This document shows, piece by piece, positions 33,358 through 41,297 of a DNA stretch of 55,645 nucleotides. Location: positions 1 through 55,645 of the forward strand of contig JAFQVY010000008.1 of the NCBI GenBank assembly GCA_017407755.1. Reading direction: 5' to 3'. The notes under the pieces were generated by a model. That model ran no database searches. It was not told where the DNA came from and saw only the letters and a program-made list of their open reading frames with translations. Position numbers and translations under genes: made by a program. Every line of letters starts with the position of its first letter. Position 1 is the first letter of the stretch. The stretch comes from Clostridia bacterium. Lineage in GTDB: Bacteria; Bacillota; Clostridia; Oscillospirales; Acutalibacteraceae.

Positions 33358-33388
33358 AAAAAATGCTCTGCTTTATGCAGAGCATTTT
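33358..33388. terminator. Terminator of the guaA-like gene
   Basis: AAAATGCTCTGC pairs with GCAGAGCATTTT around TTTAT. On the minus strand the T-run follows directly. Confidence 0.82.
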
Positions 33389-33399
33389 AAGGTTACTGA

Positions 33400-34401
33400 T
33401 TATTCCCACTCAATAGTGCCGATGGGCTTGGGAGTAAGGTCATAAAGCACGCGGTTTATGCCCTCTACCTCGTGAGTGATTCTGTCGGTGATTTTATGAA
33501 GAAGTGCATAGTCGATTTCCTCGATTGTAGCACTCATAGCATCTGTGGTGTTTACTGCACGGATAATTGCAGGCCAGCCTTCGTAGCGGCTTTCGTTTCT
33601 TACGCCAACGCTCTTGATATCGGGTACAGCAATAAAGTACTGCCAAACCTTGCCCTCAAGTCCTGCATTTGCAAATTCCTCTCTGAGGATTGCATCAGCC
33701 TCTCTTAAAGCATTAAGTCTGTCTCTTGTAATGGCACCTAAGCATCTAACGCCAAGACCGGGGCCGGGGAAGGGCTGACGGTAAACCATAGCGTGGGGAA
33801 GACCCAAAGCCTCGCCAACAACTCTTACTTCGTCTTTGAAGAGGAGCTTAATAGGCTCAACAAGCTCAAAGTTAAGGTCCTCAGGAAGACCGCCAACATT
33901 GTGGTGTGACTTAACAGCCTTTTTGCCCTCGGCAGCCTTGAAGCTTTCTAAAATATCGGGATAAATTGTACCCTGTGCAAGGTAAGCAATGCCCTCAAGC
34001 TTTCTTGCCTCGTCAGCAAAAACATTAATAAACTCAGCGCCGATAATCTTTCTCTTCTTTTCGGGGTCAGCAACACCTGCAAGAAGGTCAAGAAAACGGT
34101 CGGTAGCATCAACATAAACAAGGTTTGCATCGAGCTCTTTGCCAAACATATCAATAACTGCTTCGCTTTCGCCCTTGCGCATAAGACCGTGGTTAACGTG
34201 AACACATACGAGCTGTTTGCCGATAGCCTTAATAAGCAATGCCGCAACTACAGAAGAGTCAACGCCGCCTGAAAGTGCCAAAAGCACCTTTTTGTCGCCA
34301 ACCTGTGCTCTTACTGCCTCAACCTGCTCAGCAATAAATGCATCTGCAAGCTCTTTTGTAGTAATGCGCTGCATGGTTTCGGGTCTTTTGTTTTGTTCCA
34401 T
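33400..34401 (-). CDS. guaA: GMP synthase, ATP-pyrophosphatase subunit only
   Basis: The 333 residues correspond to the C-terminal two thirds of GMP synthase, which adenylates XMP and aminates it to GMP. The PP-loop LLALSGGVDSSVVAALL, AQGTIYPDILES, KSHHNVGGLP and the XMP-binding end YDLTPKPIGTIEWE are intact. The usual N-terminal glutamine amidotransferase domain (about 200 residues) is missing, and the 180 bp upstream cannot hold it. The start at 34401 follows GTGAGGTG and is preferred to an upstream in-frame start whose extra residues look like translated AT-rich leader. It must use a separate glutaminase subunit or free ammonia. Confidence 0.93.
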   Translation of the reverse strand: MEQNKRPETMQRITTKELADAFIAEQVEAVRAQVGDKKVLLALSGGVDSSVVAALLIKAIGKQLVCVHVNHGLMRKGESEAVIDMFGKELDANLVYVDATDRFLDLLAGVADPEKKRKIIGAEFINVFADEARKLEGIAYLAQGTIYPDILESFKAAEGKKAVKSHHNVGGLPEDLNFELVEPIKLLFKDEVRVVGEALGLPHAMVYRQPFPGPGLGVRCLGAITRDRLNALREADAILREEFANAGLEGKVWQYFIAVPDIKSVGVRNESRYEGWPAIIRAVNTTDAMSATIEEIDYALLHKITDRITHEVEGINRVLYDLTPKPIGTIEWE

Positions 34402-34444
34402 ATAAAACACCTCACAGTAAATTATAAACAAAATTATAAAAATT

Positions 34445-34473
34445 ATTATAAAGTAAAATTTCGCCCTTTGCAA
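34445..34473 (-). promoter_or_regulatory. Promoter of the guaA-like gene
   Basis: Minus-strand TTGCAA (34473-34468), 17-bp spacer, TATAAT (34450-34445), 44 bp before the start codon. Confidence 0.7.
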
Positions 34474-34528
34474 TATTTTTTTGTGATAAAATTCGGAGTT
34501 TTTCGCTATTTCTATGCTTTAATTTTTG

Positions 34529-34557
34529 TTGATTTTTAATATATGTTGTGATAGAAT
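34529..34557 (+). promoter_or_regulatory. Promoter of the ppa gene
   Basis: TTGATT (34529-34534), 17-bp spacer, TAGAAT (34552-34557), 32 bp before the ppa start. It is divergent from the guaA-like promoter. Confidence 0.6.
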
Positions 34558-34589
34558 GAATTAACTGATTATGTCTTGAGGTGATAAAT

Positions 34590-35123
34590 ATGAATATATG
34601 GCACGATATTTCCGAAGAACGTATTGCGGCGGAGGACTTTATTGCCGTTGTTGAAATTTCTAAAGGTAGTAAAAATAAATACGAGCTTGACAAAGAAACA
34701 GGTCTTATTATGCTTGACCGTATTCTTTATACATCAACCCACTATCCCGCAAATTACGGCTTTATTCCCCGTACTTATGGCGACGATAAGGACCCTCTTG
34801 ACGTGCTTCTTATCTGTGCCGAGGAAATTCAGCCTCTTACATTGGTGCATGCTTATCCAATCGGCGTTATTGATATGGTTGACAATGGCGCTCACGACGA
34901 AAAGATTATAGCGATTCCTTTCGGTGACCCTAACTACAATATGTTTAAAGAAATTGACGAGCTCCCTGAGCATATCTTTCAGGAAATGACTCACTTTTTC
35001 TCGGTTTATAAAAACCTTGAGGGCAAAGACACAAAGGTAGATTCCGTCAGAGGCAGAAAGGCAGCCATTAAGGTTATCAACTCCGCCATCGAAAACTACA
35101 AAAAGTGCTTTTGCGGCGGCTAA
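34590..35123 (+). CDS. ppa: Inorganic pyrophosphatase (family I)
   Basis: The 177-residue enzyme hydrolyses pyrophosphate released in biosynthesis. Family I active-site residues are visible in KYELDKETG, YPANYGFIPRTYG, DDKDPLDVLLI (DxDPxD signature), DNGAHDEKIIAIP and VYKNLEGK. ATG 34590 is preferred because the GTG at 34581 is inside the TTGAGGTG ribosome binding site. A terminator follows and then a second, shorter relative. Confidence 0.95.
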   Translation: MNIWHDISEERIAAEDFIAVVEISKGSKNKYELDKETGLIMLDRILYTSTHYPANYGFIPRTYGDDKDPLDVLLICAEEIQPLTLVHAYPIGVIDMVDNGAHDEKIIAIPFGDPNYNMFKEIDELPEHIFQEMTHFFSVYKNLEGKDTKVDSVRGRKAAIKVINSAIENYKKCFCGG

Positions 35124-35134
35124 ATAAAAACAAA

Positions 35135-35160
35135 TGCCCGATTTATTCGGGCTTTTTTTA
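35135..35160 (+). terminator. Terminator after ppa
   Basis: GCCCGA pairs with TCGGGC around TTTAT and is followed by TTTTTTTA. Only 12 bp separate its end from the next start codon, and I see no separate promoter for that gene, so some read-through is likely. Confidence 0.85.
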
Positions 35161-35171
35161 TAGGTATATTT

Positions 35172-35519
35172 ATGGATGATTTAAATGAATTTTTAGGAAA
35201 AGAAGTTTATATTGTTATCGACAGGCCATTAGGCTCTGTTCATCCCAATGACAGTGATATTGTGTATCCTGTGAATTACGGATATATTCCAAACACTGTA
35301 AGCGGTGATGGTGAAGAGATTGACGTTTATCTTTTGGGCGTTTCTGTACCTGTAAGAGATTTTGTGTGTCGGATAATTGCGGTAGTCGTAAGACTTGACG
35401 ACAATGAGAATAAGCTGGTAGCCGCACCTGTTGGGGCAGAGTTTACAAAAGAAGAGATTGAAAGCCTCATAAGCTTTCAGGAGCAGTACTTTGACACAAG
35501 AATTATTACAGAGGTCTGA
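35172..35519 (+). CDS. Short inorganic pyrophosphatase-like protein
   Basis: A 115-residue relative of family I pyrophosphatases that keeps only the core: YPVNYGYIPNTVSGDGEEIDVYLLG, with DGEEID where the full enzyme has DxDPxD, and DDNENKLVAAPVG. The N-terminal KYE block and C-terminal lid of the adjacent full-length enzyme are missing. It may be a reduced pyrophosphatase or bind another phosphate compound. The stop is 2 bp before the radical SAM gene, so the two are coupled. Confidence 0.7.
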   Translation: MDDLNEFLGKEVYIVIDRPLGSVHPNDSDIVYPVNYGYIPNTVSGDGEEIDVYLLGVSVPVRDFVCRIIAVVVRLDDNENKLVAAPVGAEFTKEEIESLISFQEQYFDTRIITEV

Positions 35520-35521
35520 AA

Positions 35522-36358
35522 ATGCCGAACAAAGCTTATCTTGAAATTACAAATGTCTGCAATCTTAACTGCAGTTTTTGCCACGGAACAATCCGCGAAC
35601 CGAAATTTATTTCTGTAAAAGAATTTAAAGCTGCGGCAACACGTTTAAGACCCTTTGCCGACTACCTGTATTTTCACCTGTTGGGCGAGCCGCTTTTGCA
35701 CCCCGATTTGGCTGAGTTCTTCGCTATTTCAGAAGAGCTTGGTTTTAAGGTTAACCTTACCACCAACGGCACTTTGCTCAAAGATAGGAAAGACGTGCTT
35801 TTAAATGCAAATGTCTTGCGGAAAATCAGCATTTCTCTGCATTCTTACGAGGTTAATTCTATAGGAATGAGCCTTGATGAGTACCTTTCTATGTGCTTTG
35901 AATTTTCAAAAAAAGCGGCAGAAAATAAAAAGATTGCCGTAATGCGGCTTTGGAACAAAGGTGGTTTTGATAGCCTTAATGCTGAGATTTTAGAGAAGAT
36001 GCATAAGGCATTTGAGGGGCATTGGCAAGAGCTTTACTCTGGATATAAACTTTGCGAGTATGTATTTTTAGAGTGGGGCGAGCTTTTCGACTGGCCCGAC
36101 AAAAATGCTGAGGATATAGGATCTAACCATTCCTGCTATGGTCTGAGAGACCAGATAGGTGTTCTCTGCGACGGTACCGTAGTGCCTTGTTGCTTAGATG
36201 CAGAGGGAACCATAGATTTAGGCAATATTTTTGAGAGCGACCTTGAAGAAATACTTTCAAGTGAACGTGCTGAAAATTTAAAGAAGTCTTTCCAGACCAG
36301 AAACGTTATAGAGGATTTGTGTCGCAGATGCGGTTATGCAAAAAGATTTATAAAATAA
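35522..36358 (+). CDS. Radical SAM protein with SPASM-like C-terminus
   Basis: The 278 residues have the radical SAM cluster motif CNLNCSFC (CxxxCxxC) close to the start and LLGEPLLHPDL and LTTNGTLL for the barrel. The C-terminus has a Cys-rich segment (GVLCDGTVVPCCLDAEGTIDLGNI and DLCRRCGYAKRF) like the SPASM auxiliary-cluster domain of peptide-modifying and anaerobic sulfatase-maturing enzymes. Substrate unknown; no precursor peptide gene is evident nearby. It is coupled to the short pyrophosphatase-like gene and ends at a terminator. Confidence 0.88.
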   Translation: MPNKAYLEITNVCNLNCSFCHGTIREPKFISVKEFKAAATRLRPFADYLYFHLLGEPLLHPDLAEFFAISEELGFKVNLTTNGTLLKDRKDVLLNANVLRKISISLHSYEVNSIGMSLDEYLSMCFEFSKKAAENKKIAVMRLWNKGGFDSLNAEILEKMHKAFEGHWQELYSGYKLCEYVFLEWGELFDWPDKNAEDIGSNHSCYGLRDQIGVLCDGTVVPCCLDAEGTIDLGNIFESDLEEILSSERAENLKKSFQTRNVIEDLCRRCGYAKRFIK

Positions 36359-36362
36359 AACT

Positions 36363-36390
36363 AAGCCTCACCTTTGTGGTGAGGCTTTCA
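36363..36390. terminator. Bidirectional terminator
   Basis: AAGCCTCACC pairs with GGTGAGGCTT around TTTGT, between the radical SAM gene and the convergent rmuC gene. Confidence 0.82.
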
Positions 36391-36391
36391 T

Positions 36392-37648
36392 TTATTCTTC
36401 GTCTATGATAAGCGGCATATTAACCGAGAAAGTTTCAATAGGGATATTATTTGTTTCTACCGCTTTAAGGTGGCGGTTGATAGCCCTTGTTCTTACACCT
36501 ACGAGCTTATCAAGCTCGGCGTTTGCCTGCTCTAAACGCTTCTGGGTATCGTCGATAACCTTTTCAAACTTTTCAAATTCATTCTTCACAGAGCCCAGAA
36601 CCTTCCATACCTCTGCACTTCGCTTTTGAACTGCTAAGGTTTTAAAGCCCATCTGCAGTGAATTTAGGAGTGCCGCCATAGTGCTGGGGCCTGCGATGTT
36701 TACTCTGTATTTGCTCTGCAAAGTTTCAATCATACCGCGGTTAACCGCCTCGCAGTAAAGACCCTCGGTAGGCAGAAACATAATGGCAAATTCGGTGGTG
36801 TAGGGAGGCTCTATGTATTTCTCGTGAATATCCTTTGCTTCTTTTTTAAAGGTTTCTGTCAGGTTTTTTGCCGCAGTCTCAACAAGCACAGGGTCACCGC
36901 TTTCATAAGCGTTCTGCAAAGCCATATATGTGTCTGCAGGGAACTTAGAGTCAATAGGCAGGTAGATAAAGCCGTCGTCCTCGGCAGGAAGCTTCACGGC
37001 AAACTCAACTCGCTCAGCACCCTTTGATTTTGTAACCACGTTTTCATCAAATTGCTCAGAAGCTAAAATTTCTTTAAGTATTGCACCAAGCTGAATTTCC
37101 CCTAAAATTCCCCTTGTCTTTACGTTTGAAAGCACCTTTTTAAGGTCGCCAACGCCTACGGCTAAATTCTGCATTTCGCCAAGACCCTTGTAAACCTCTT
37201 GGAGCCTTTCGTTAACAAGTCCGAAGGACTGCTGCATAGTGCTTTCTAAGGTTTTCTGAAGCTTTTCGTCAACGGTCTTACGCATTTCATCAAGCTTTTT
37301 GTTGTTGTCTTCCTGAATGTATGAAAGCTGAGTCGAAACGGTTTTTCGTATATTGTCAAGCTTTTGCTCGTTTTCTAAGGAGAAGGTTTTGAAGCGGTTT
37401 TCAAGGTTTGCAATATTCTGGCTTTGGCTTGTGTTAATCATATCGCCCATATTTTTGATAGAAGCCTGAGTAGAGCTTGCAAGCTCCTGCCTTAGCAGTG
37501 CGGCGTCTTGTTTTGAGTCCTCGCGAATCTGATTTCTCAGGTCGCCGTTTTCTGATTTTTTCTTTGAGTTTATTATAATAAGCATAATTGCAACACCAAG
37601 CAGAACGGTCTGCAAAATTGCTAATACGATTAAGATTGTGGTACCCAT
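36392..37648 (-). CDS. rmuC: DNA recombination protein RmuC homologue
   Basis: The 418 residues have an N-terminal transmembrane anchor (about 4-26), a long coiled-coil region rich in Asn, Gln, Lys and Glu (about 35-150), and the RmuC domain. The latter includes KTRGILGEIQLGAILKEILA, YLPIDSKFPADTYMAL, FAIMFLPTEGLYCEAV and NSLQMGFKTLAVQKRSAEVW. The PD-(D/E)xK-like core suggests a nuclease; in E. coli RmuC limits inversion at short repeats. A promoter with TTGACA lies just upstream. Confidence 0.93.
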   Translation of the reverse strand: MGTTILIVLAILQTVLLGVAIMLIIINSKKKSENGDLRNQIREDSKQDAALLRQELASSTQASIKNMGDMINTSQSQNIANLENRFKTFSLENEQKLDNIRKTVSTQLSYIQEDNNKKLDEMRKTVDEKLQKTLESTMQQSFGLVNERLQEVYKGLGEMQNLAVGVGDLKKVLSNVKTRGILGEIQLGAILKEILASEQFDENVVTKSKGAERVEFAVKLPAEDDGFIYLPIDSKFPADTYMALQNAYESGDPVLVETAAKNLTETFKKEAKDIHEKYIEPPYTTEFAIMFLPTEGLYCEAVNRGMIETLQSKYRVNIAGPSTMAALLNSLQMGFKTLAVQKRSAEVWKVLGSVKNEFEKFEKVIDDTQKRLEQANAELDKLVGVRTRAINRHLKAVETNNIPIETFSVNMPLIIDEE

Positions 37649-37674
37649 ATTATCAGCTCCTTTGTGTTATTTAT

Positions 37675-37704
37675 ATGATAACATCAGGGAGCTTTCTTTG
37701 TCAA
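37675..37704 (-). promoter_or_regulatory. Promoter of rmuC
   Basis: Minus-strand TTGACA (37704-37699), 18-bp spacer, TATCAT (37680-37675), 26 bp before the start. The leader is short. Confidence 0.55.
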
Positions 37705-37734
37705 CAAAACACAGGGTCAATAATAGGACAATGC

Positions 37735-38658
37735 TCAGCAAAATCTGGTAGCAATAAATTTTTCGCAGTTTTCGGGTGAGTAAATAAATTCGTCTATGTG
37801 ATTTCCTTCATAAAAATATTTCGGCTGAGTGGGGGCATAGTTTTCTTCAAAGGTTTCTACAATAATCAGCTTAACCTTCATTTTCTGAGGGATAATGCTT
37901 TTTATGTAAACACTTGCCTGTTGCCCGACTTTTATGCCGTCTTTGCATTCGGCAAGTCCTGCAAGATTGGGGCTAAGCTCAACAAAAGCACCGTAGCTTT
38001 CTACCGAGCGTACAACTCCTGCCACCGTTTCGCCGGGTTTAAAGTTGTCGGCGTTTTCCTGCCATGTGCCTAAAAGCTCCTTGTGGCTCAGAGAAATTCT
38101 GCCGTTTTCAATTGATTTTATTACAGCTTTTATGTTCATTCCAACTTCAAAACGCTCTCTGGGATGCTCTATACGCGAAACGGAAATTGTATCAATAGGC
38201 ATAAGTGCCACAATTCCGCAACCGATATCGGCAAAAGCACCGAAGGTTTCAAGGTGGGTGATGCGGGCATCGACAATATCTCCGCAAGAAAGAGTGGATA
38301 CAAAGCTTTGCATACATCGGCGCTGAGCCTTTTCTCTTGAAAGTATGGCAACGGTCTGGCCGCTTGAATCTCTGTCAAAGCCTGTAATAACAAAGCTTAC
38401 AGGGCGGTTTACTCTGGAAATTACAGCAATATCCCTTACCTTGCCTTCTTTGATACCTATAGCTCCCTCTTTTCTGGGAATAATTCCCTTAATGGGGCCA
38501 AGGTCAACAGTAAGGTTGTGGTTAGAGTCGCAGACGGTGGCTCTTGCTTCTAAGATTTTCTGCTCTCTGTAGGCTTCTGTAAGACCGGTAATACTCTGCA
38601 TATACATAGAGTTTGAGTCCTCTTCTATAAGACAACCCTCAGGTAAAAAGTCGCTCAT
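37735..38658 (-). CDS. S1-domain RNA-binding protein
   Basis: The 307 residues contain two clear S1 (OB-fold) repeats at about 125-195 (GDIVDARITHLETFGAFADIGCG...GMNIKAVIKSIENGRISLSHK) and 210-270 (GETVAGVVRSVESYGAFVELSPN...GQQASVYIKSI), after a less conserved first repeat. These resemble ribosomal protein S1 segments, but the protein has fewer repeats than full S1 (4-6), as in many Firmicutes. The tail (NHIDEFIYSPENCEKF) has no known motif. Role in translation or RNA metabolism is inferred. Confidence 0.85.
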   Translation of the reverse strand: MSDFLPEGCLIEEDSNSMYMQSITGLTEAYREQKILEARATVCDSNHNLTVDLGPIKGIIPRKEGAIGIKEGKVRDIAVISRVNRPVSFVITGFDRDSSGQTVAILSREKAQRRCMQSFVSTLSCGDIVDARITHLETFGAFADIGCGIVALMPIDTISVSRIEHPRERFEVGMNIKAVIKSIENGRISLSHKELLGTWQENADNFKPGETVAGVVRSVESYGAFVELSPNLAGLAECKDGIKVGQQASVYIKSIIPQKMKVKLIIVETFEENYAPTQPKYFYEGNHIDEFIYSPENCEKFIATRFC

Positions 38659-38748
38659 TTATAAACCTCCGCTAAATTTCATTTGTAACTATACTTATGA
38701 GTTGTTTTTTTAAGTTATGTGTACGGAGGATGAAATTTTCCTTTTTGC

Positions 38749-38777
38749 TTGAAAAAATCGCCAATAACGATTATAAT
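38749..38777 (+). promoter_or_regulatory. Promoter of the lipoprotein-cyclophilin operon
   Basis: TTGAAA (38749-38754), 17-bp spacer, TATAAT (38772-38777), 37 bp before the GTG start at 38814. Confidence 0.65.
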
Positions 38778-38813
38778 TAAATTAATGTTTATAATAGGGA
38801 GGTATATGGTATT

Positions 38814-39470
38814 GTGAACGGTAGAAAAATAATAGCAGCAAGCCTCTGTATACTTCTTTTGTGTGCAGTAGCTTTAAGCGGTTGCAACAATGAGGGAAGC
38901 ACCCCCGACGAGGCGACGGTTACTACAACAATAGCTTCGACATCAGTGGTTTCTCAAACTGTGAAAACCACCTCGTCAGAAGTAGAGACCGAGCCTAAGA
39001 CCGAAGCTTCAAGGGTTGAAACTCCTCTTTATTTTGAAACCGAAGAACCTGAGACAGAAGCTCAGGTTTGTACGGTAAATGTAGAAGGTAAGTCTTATAC
39101 TTGTTATACAGGTGACACGATAAATTATGTGTTTTACCTTAAAACCCCTGAGGCGTTGGAGGATTTTCAGGCTACTACCAATTACGATTCAAGTATGCTT
39201 GAAGTTATAGAAACCGAATTTCCCATAGCAGGCAGTTCGGTAATCAGCAACTCTGATATGCCCAATATGGTTAAATTCAACGCTGTTAATTTAAGCGGTA
39301 TGGATTTTACTAACGGAGGAAATCTTATTTCTATTACATTCAGGGTTATTGACGGCGGTTCGGTTGCCATTGGTACAACCCTTGAGTATATGGACTCGGT
39401 AAAAAGCGAGCCTTACGTAAGCGATTATAAAATTGTCGGAGACATTGAGTACTCCGAAGAAATAAATTAA
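38814..39470 (+). CDS. Lipoprotein with a possible cohesin-like domain
   Basis: A 218-residue exported lipoprotein. The signal ends VALSGCNNEG, then a Thr/Glu/Ser-rich linker of about 55 residues, then a beta-rich domain from about residue 85: VNVEGKSYTCYTGDTINYVF, FQATTNYDSSMLEVIET, NMVKFNAVNLSG, and GGNLISITFRVIDGGSVAIG. The periodicity and the NYDSSMLEV and ISITFRV segments recall cohesin/CBM-like jelly rolls, but the match is by eye and weak. The start is GTG at 38814 after GGGAGG. It heads an operon of four genes. Confidence 0.6.
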   Translation: MNGRKIIAASLCILLLCAVALSGCNNEGSTPDEATVTTTIASTSVVSQTVKTTSSEVETEPKTEASRVETPLYFETEEPETEAQVCTVNVEGKSYTCYTGDTINYVFYLKTPEALEDFQATTNYDSSMLEVIETEFPIAGSSVISNSDMPNMVKFNAVNLSGMDFTNGGNLISITFRVIDGGSVAIGTTLEYMDSVKSEPYVSDYKIVGDIEYSEEIN

Positions 39471-39489
39471 ACCCGAAAGGATAAAAATT

Positions 39490-40416
39490 ATGAAAATCAA
39501 GAAAATTTTAAAAACAGTTTTGCTCTCATCTCTTACACTTTGCTGTGGCTTAAGTCTTGCTTGCTGCAATGGCGGCACAACACCCTCAGGCGACAACGAG
39601 GGTACAACAGGTGCGGCTTCTTCTGTAACACTTCCTTCTGTTAATCCTTTGGTTAAGAATGATACTGAGCATAAGATTGGATATCAGCTTGAAATGCCCA
39701 AAGAAGGCGACACAATTGCAATTCTTCACACATCAATGGGCGACATTACCTGGCGATTCTTCCCCGAAAATGCTCCCAAGGCTGTTGAGAACTTTATAAA
39801 CCTTGCAAAAGACGGCAAGTATAATAACACAATTTTCCACCGCGTAATTGATAATTTCATGATTCAGGGCGGCGACTATGAAAAACACAACGGCACAGGC
39901 GGTAAAAGCTTCTACGGCTCTGCTTTTGAGGACGAGTTTGCCGATACTCTTTATAATATCCGCGGTTCAGTAGCTATGGCAAACAGTGGTGTTAATACCA
40001 ACGGAAGCCAGTTCTTTATTAACCAGAACGGCTCCTTCAGCCGTGACAGCGTTGCTGATTATGCTGAAATGTATGCAATGTACGAGAATTATTATAATCA
40101 GTATGTTGCTTCTTACGGTGCCCAGTTTACTACTATGTATCCCACAGTTGATTCTTTCATTACAGCAAATGGCGGAATTTCCCCCTTAAAGCACGTTATT
40201 ACTGAGGATGTTTATAAGCTTTATGAAGAAAACGGCGGTAACATTCACCTTGACGGTGCTCTGCGTGCCTCAGGCGGACACACAGTATTTGCACAGGTAA
40301 TTGACGGTATGGACGTTGTTGATGCGATTGCCAAGGTAGAGGTAAATGCTGAAGATAACAAGCCCATTACAGATGTTAAGCTTGAGTCTGTAGAAATTAC
40401 AACCTATCAGGGCTGA
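39490..40416 (+). CDS. Cyclophilin-type peptidyl-prolyl isomerase lipoprotein
   Basis: A 308-residue lipoprotein with signal ending GLSLACCNGG and a Gly/Thr linker. The cyclophilin domain begins near residue 75 with AILHTSMGDITWRFFPENAPKAVENF and includes TIFHRVIDNFMIQGGD, GSVAMANSGVNTNGSQFFI and HTVFAQVIDGMDVVDAI; the catalytic Arg is in FHRVI. About 60 extra residues (GSFSRDSV...NGGNIH), rich in Tyr and Met, interrupt the fold between FFI and HTVF. It probably helps exported proteins fold. It lies 19 bp after the preceding lipoprotein gene. Confidence 0.9.
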   Translation: MKIKKILKTVLLSSLTLCCGLSLACCNGGTTPSGDNEGTTGAASSVTLPSVNPLVKNDTEHKIGYQLEMPKEGDTIAILHTSMGDITWRFFPENAPKAVENFINLAKDGKYNNTIFHRVIDNFMIQGGDYEKHNGTGGKSFYGSAFEDEFADTLYNIRGSVAMANSGVNTNGSQFFINQNGSFSRDSVADYAEMYAMYENYYNQYVASYGAQFTTMYPTVDSFITANGGISPLKHVITEDVYKLYEENGGNIHLDGALRASGGHTVFAQVIDGMDVVDAIAKVEVNAEDNKPITDVKLESVEITTYQG

Positions 40417-40446
40417 TAATATTAATTTTGGCAAAGGAGAGTTTTT

Positions 40447-41295
40447 ATGCAAGCAGAGCCTATTATAGCAATTATGTACGACTTTGATAAAACCCTTTGC
40501 ACCCGTGATATGCAGGAGTACGACCTTATCCCGAAGCTTGATATGAGTGCATCTGACTTTTGGAGTGAGGCGAATGATTTTGGCAGAGCTCAGAAAATGG
40601 ACGGTATTCTTGCATATATGTATACCTGTATTAAACGATGCCGTGAAAAAGGTGTTTCACTAAAGCGAGAAAGCTTTGTAAGTAGTGGCAAAAACGTTGA
40701 GCTTTATAAAGGCGTTGACACTTGGTTTGACCGCATCAACACCTTCGGCAAAGAGCAGGGAGCGAAAGTTGAGCACTATGTAATTTCCTCAGGTATGAAA
40801 GAAATTATTGAAGGCACCTCAATTGCCGACAAGTTTACCGAAATTTTTGCCTGCGAGTTTTATTATGACGAAGAAGGTAACGCCGCTTGGCCTAAAACTG
40901 CGGTAAATTACACCAACAAAACCCAGTTTGTTTACAGAATTAACAAGGGTGTTTTGGACGTTTCCAACGACGTTGACCTTAATCGCTCAATGCCCGACGA
41001 CTCTAAGCGTGTACCCTTTACAAATATGATTTACATAGGCGACGGTCTTTCCGACGTACCCTGTATGAAAATGATGAAGGCATACGGCGGTCAGGCTATT
41101 GCTGTGTATCAGGAAAATTCCAAGGCTAAGGTTGAGGAGTTGCTTATAAAAGACAGGGTTGATTTTATCTTTCCTGCCGACTATTCGCTTGGCGGTGAGC
41201 TTGACACAACCGTTAAGAATATTATCAAAAAGATAGTTATAAGCGACACTCTTACCGACATTAATCAGATGCAGTTAAAGGGTATTGGAGAATAA
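40447..41295 (+). CDS. HAD-superfamily phosphatase
   Basis: A 282-residue HAD hydrolase. YDFDKTLCTRD holds the nucleophile and acid Asp pair, HYVISSGMKEII the second motif, and YIGDGLSDVPCMKMMKAYGG the acidic fourth motif; the helical cap is between residues 20 and 100. It resembles phosphoserine phosphatase-like proteins, but the substrate is unknown. It begins 30 bp after the cyclophilin gene, within the same operon. Confidence 0.85.
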   Translation: MQAEPIIAIMYDFDKTLCTRDMQEYDLIPKLDMSASDFWSEANDFGRAQKMDGILAYMYTCIKRCREKGVSLKRESFVSSGKNVELYKGVDTWFDRINTFGKEQGAKVEHYVISSGMKEIIEGTSIADKFTEIFACEFYYDEEGNAAWPKTAVNYTNKTQFVYRINKGVLDVSNDVDLNRSMPDDSKRVPFTNMIYIGDGLSDVPCMKMMKAYGGQAIAVYQENSKAKVEELLIKDRVDFIFPADYSLGGELDTTVKNIIKKIVISDTLTDINQMQLKGIGE

Positions 41296-41297
41296 TA

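Noticed and set aside
34402-34580. Remnant of a GuaA amidotransferase domain upstream of the guaA-like gene
   Set aside because: The region is AT-rich, holds two good divergent promoters, and translates to no amidotransferase motif.
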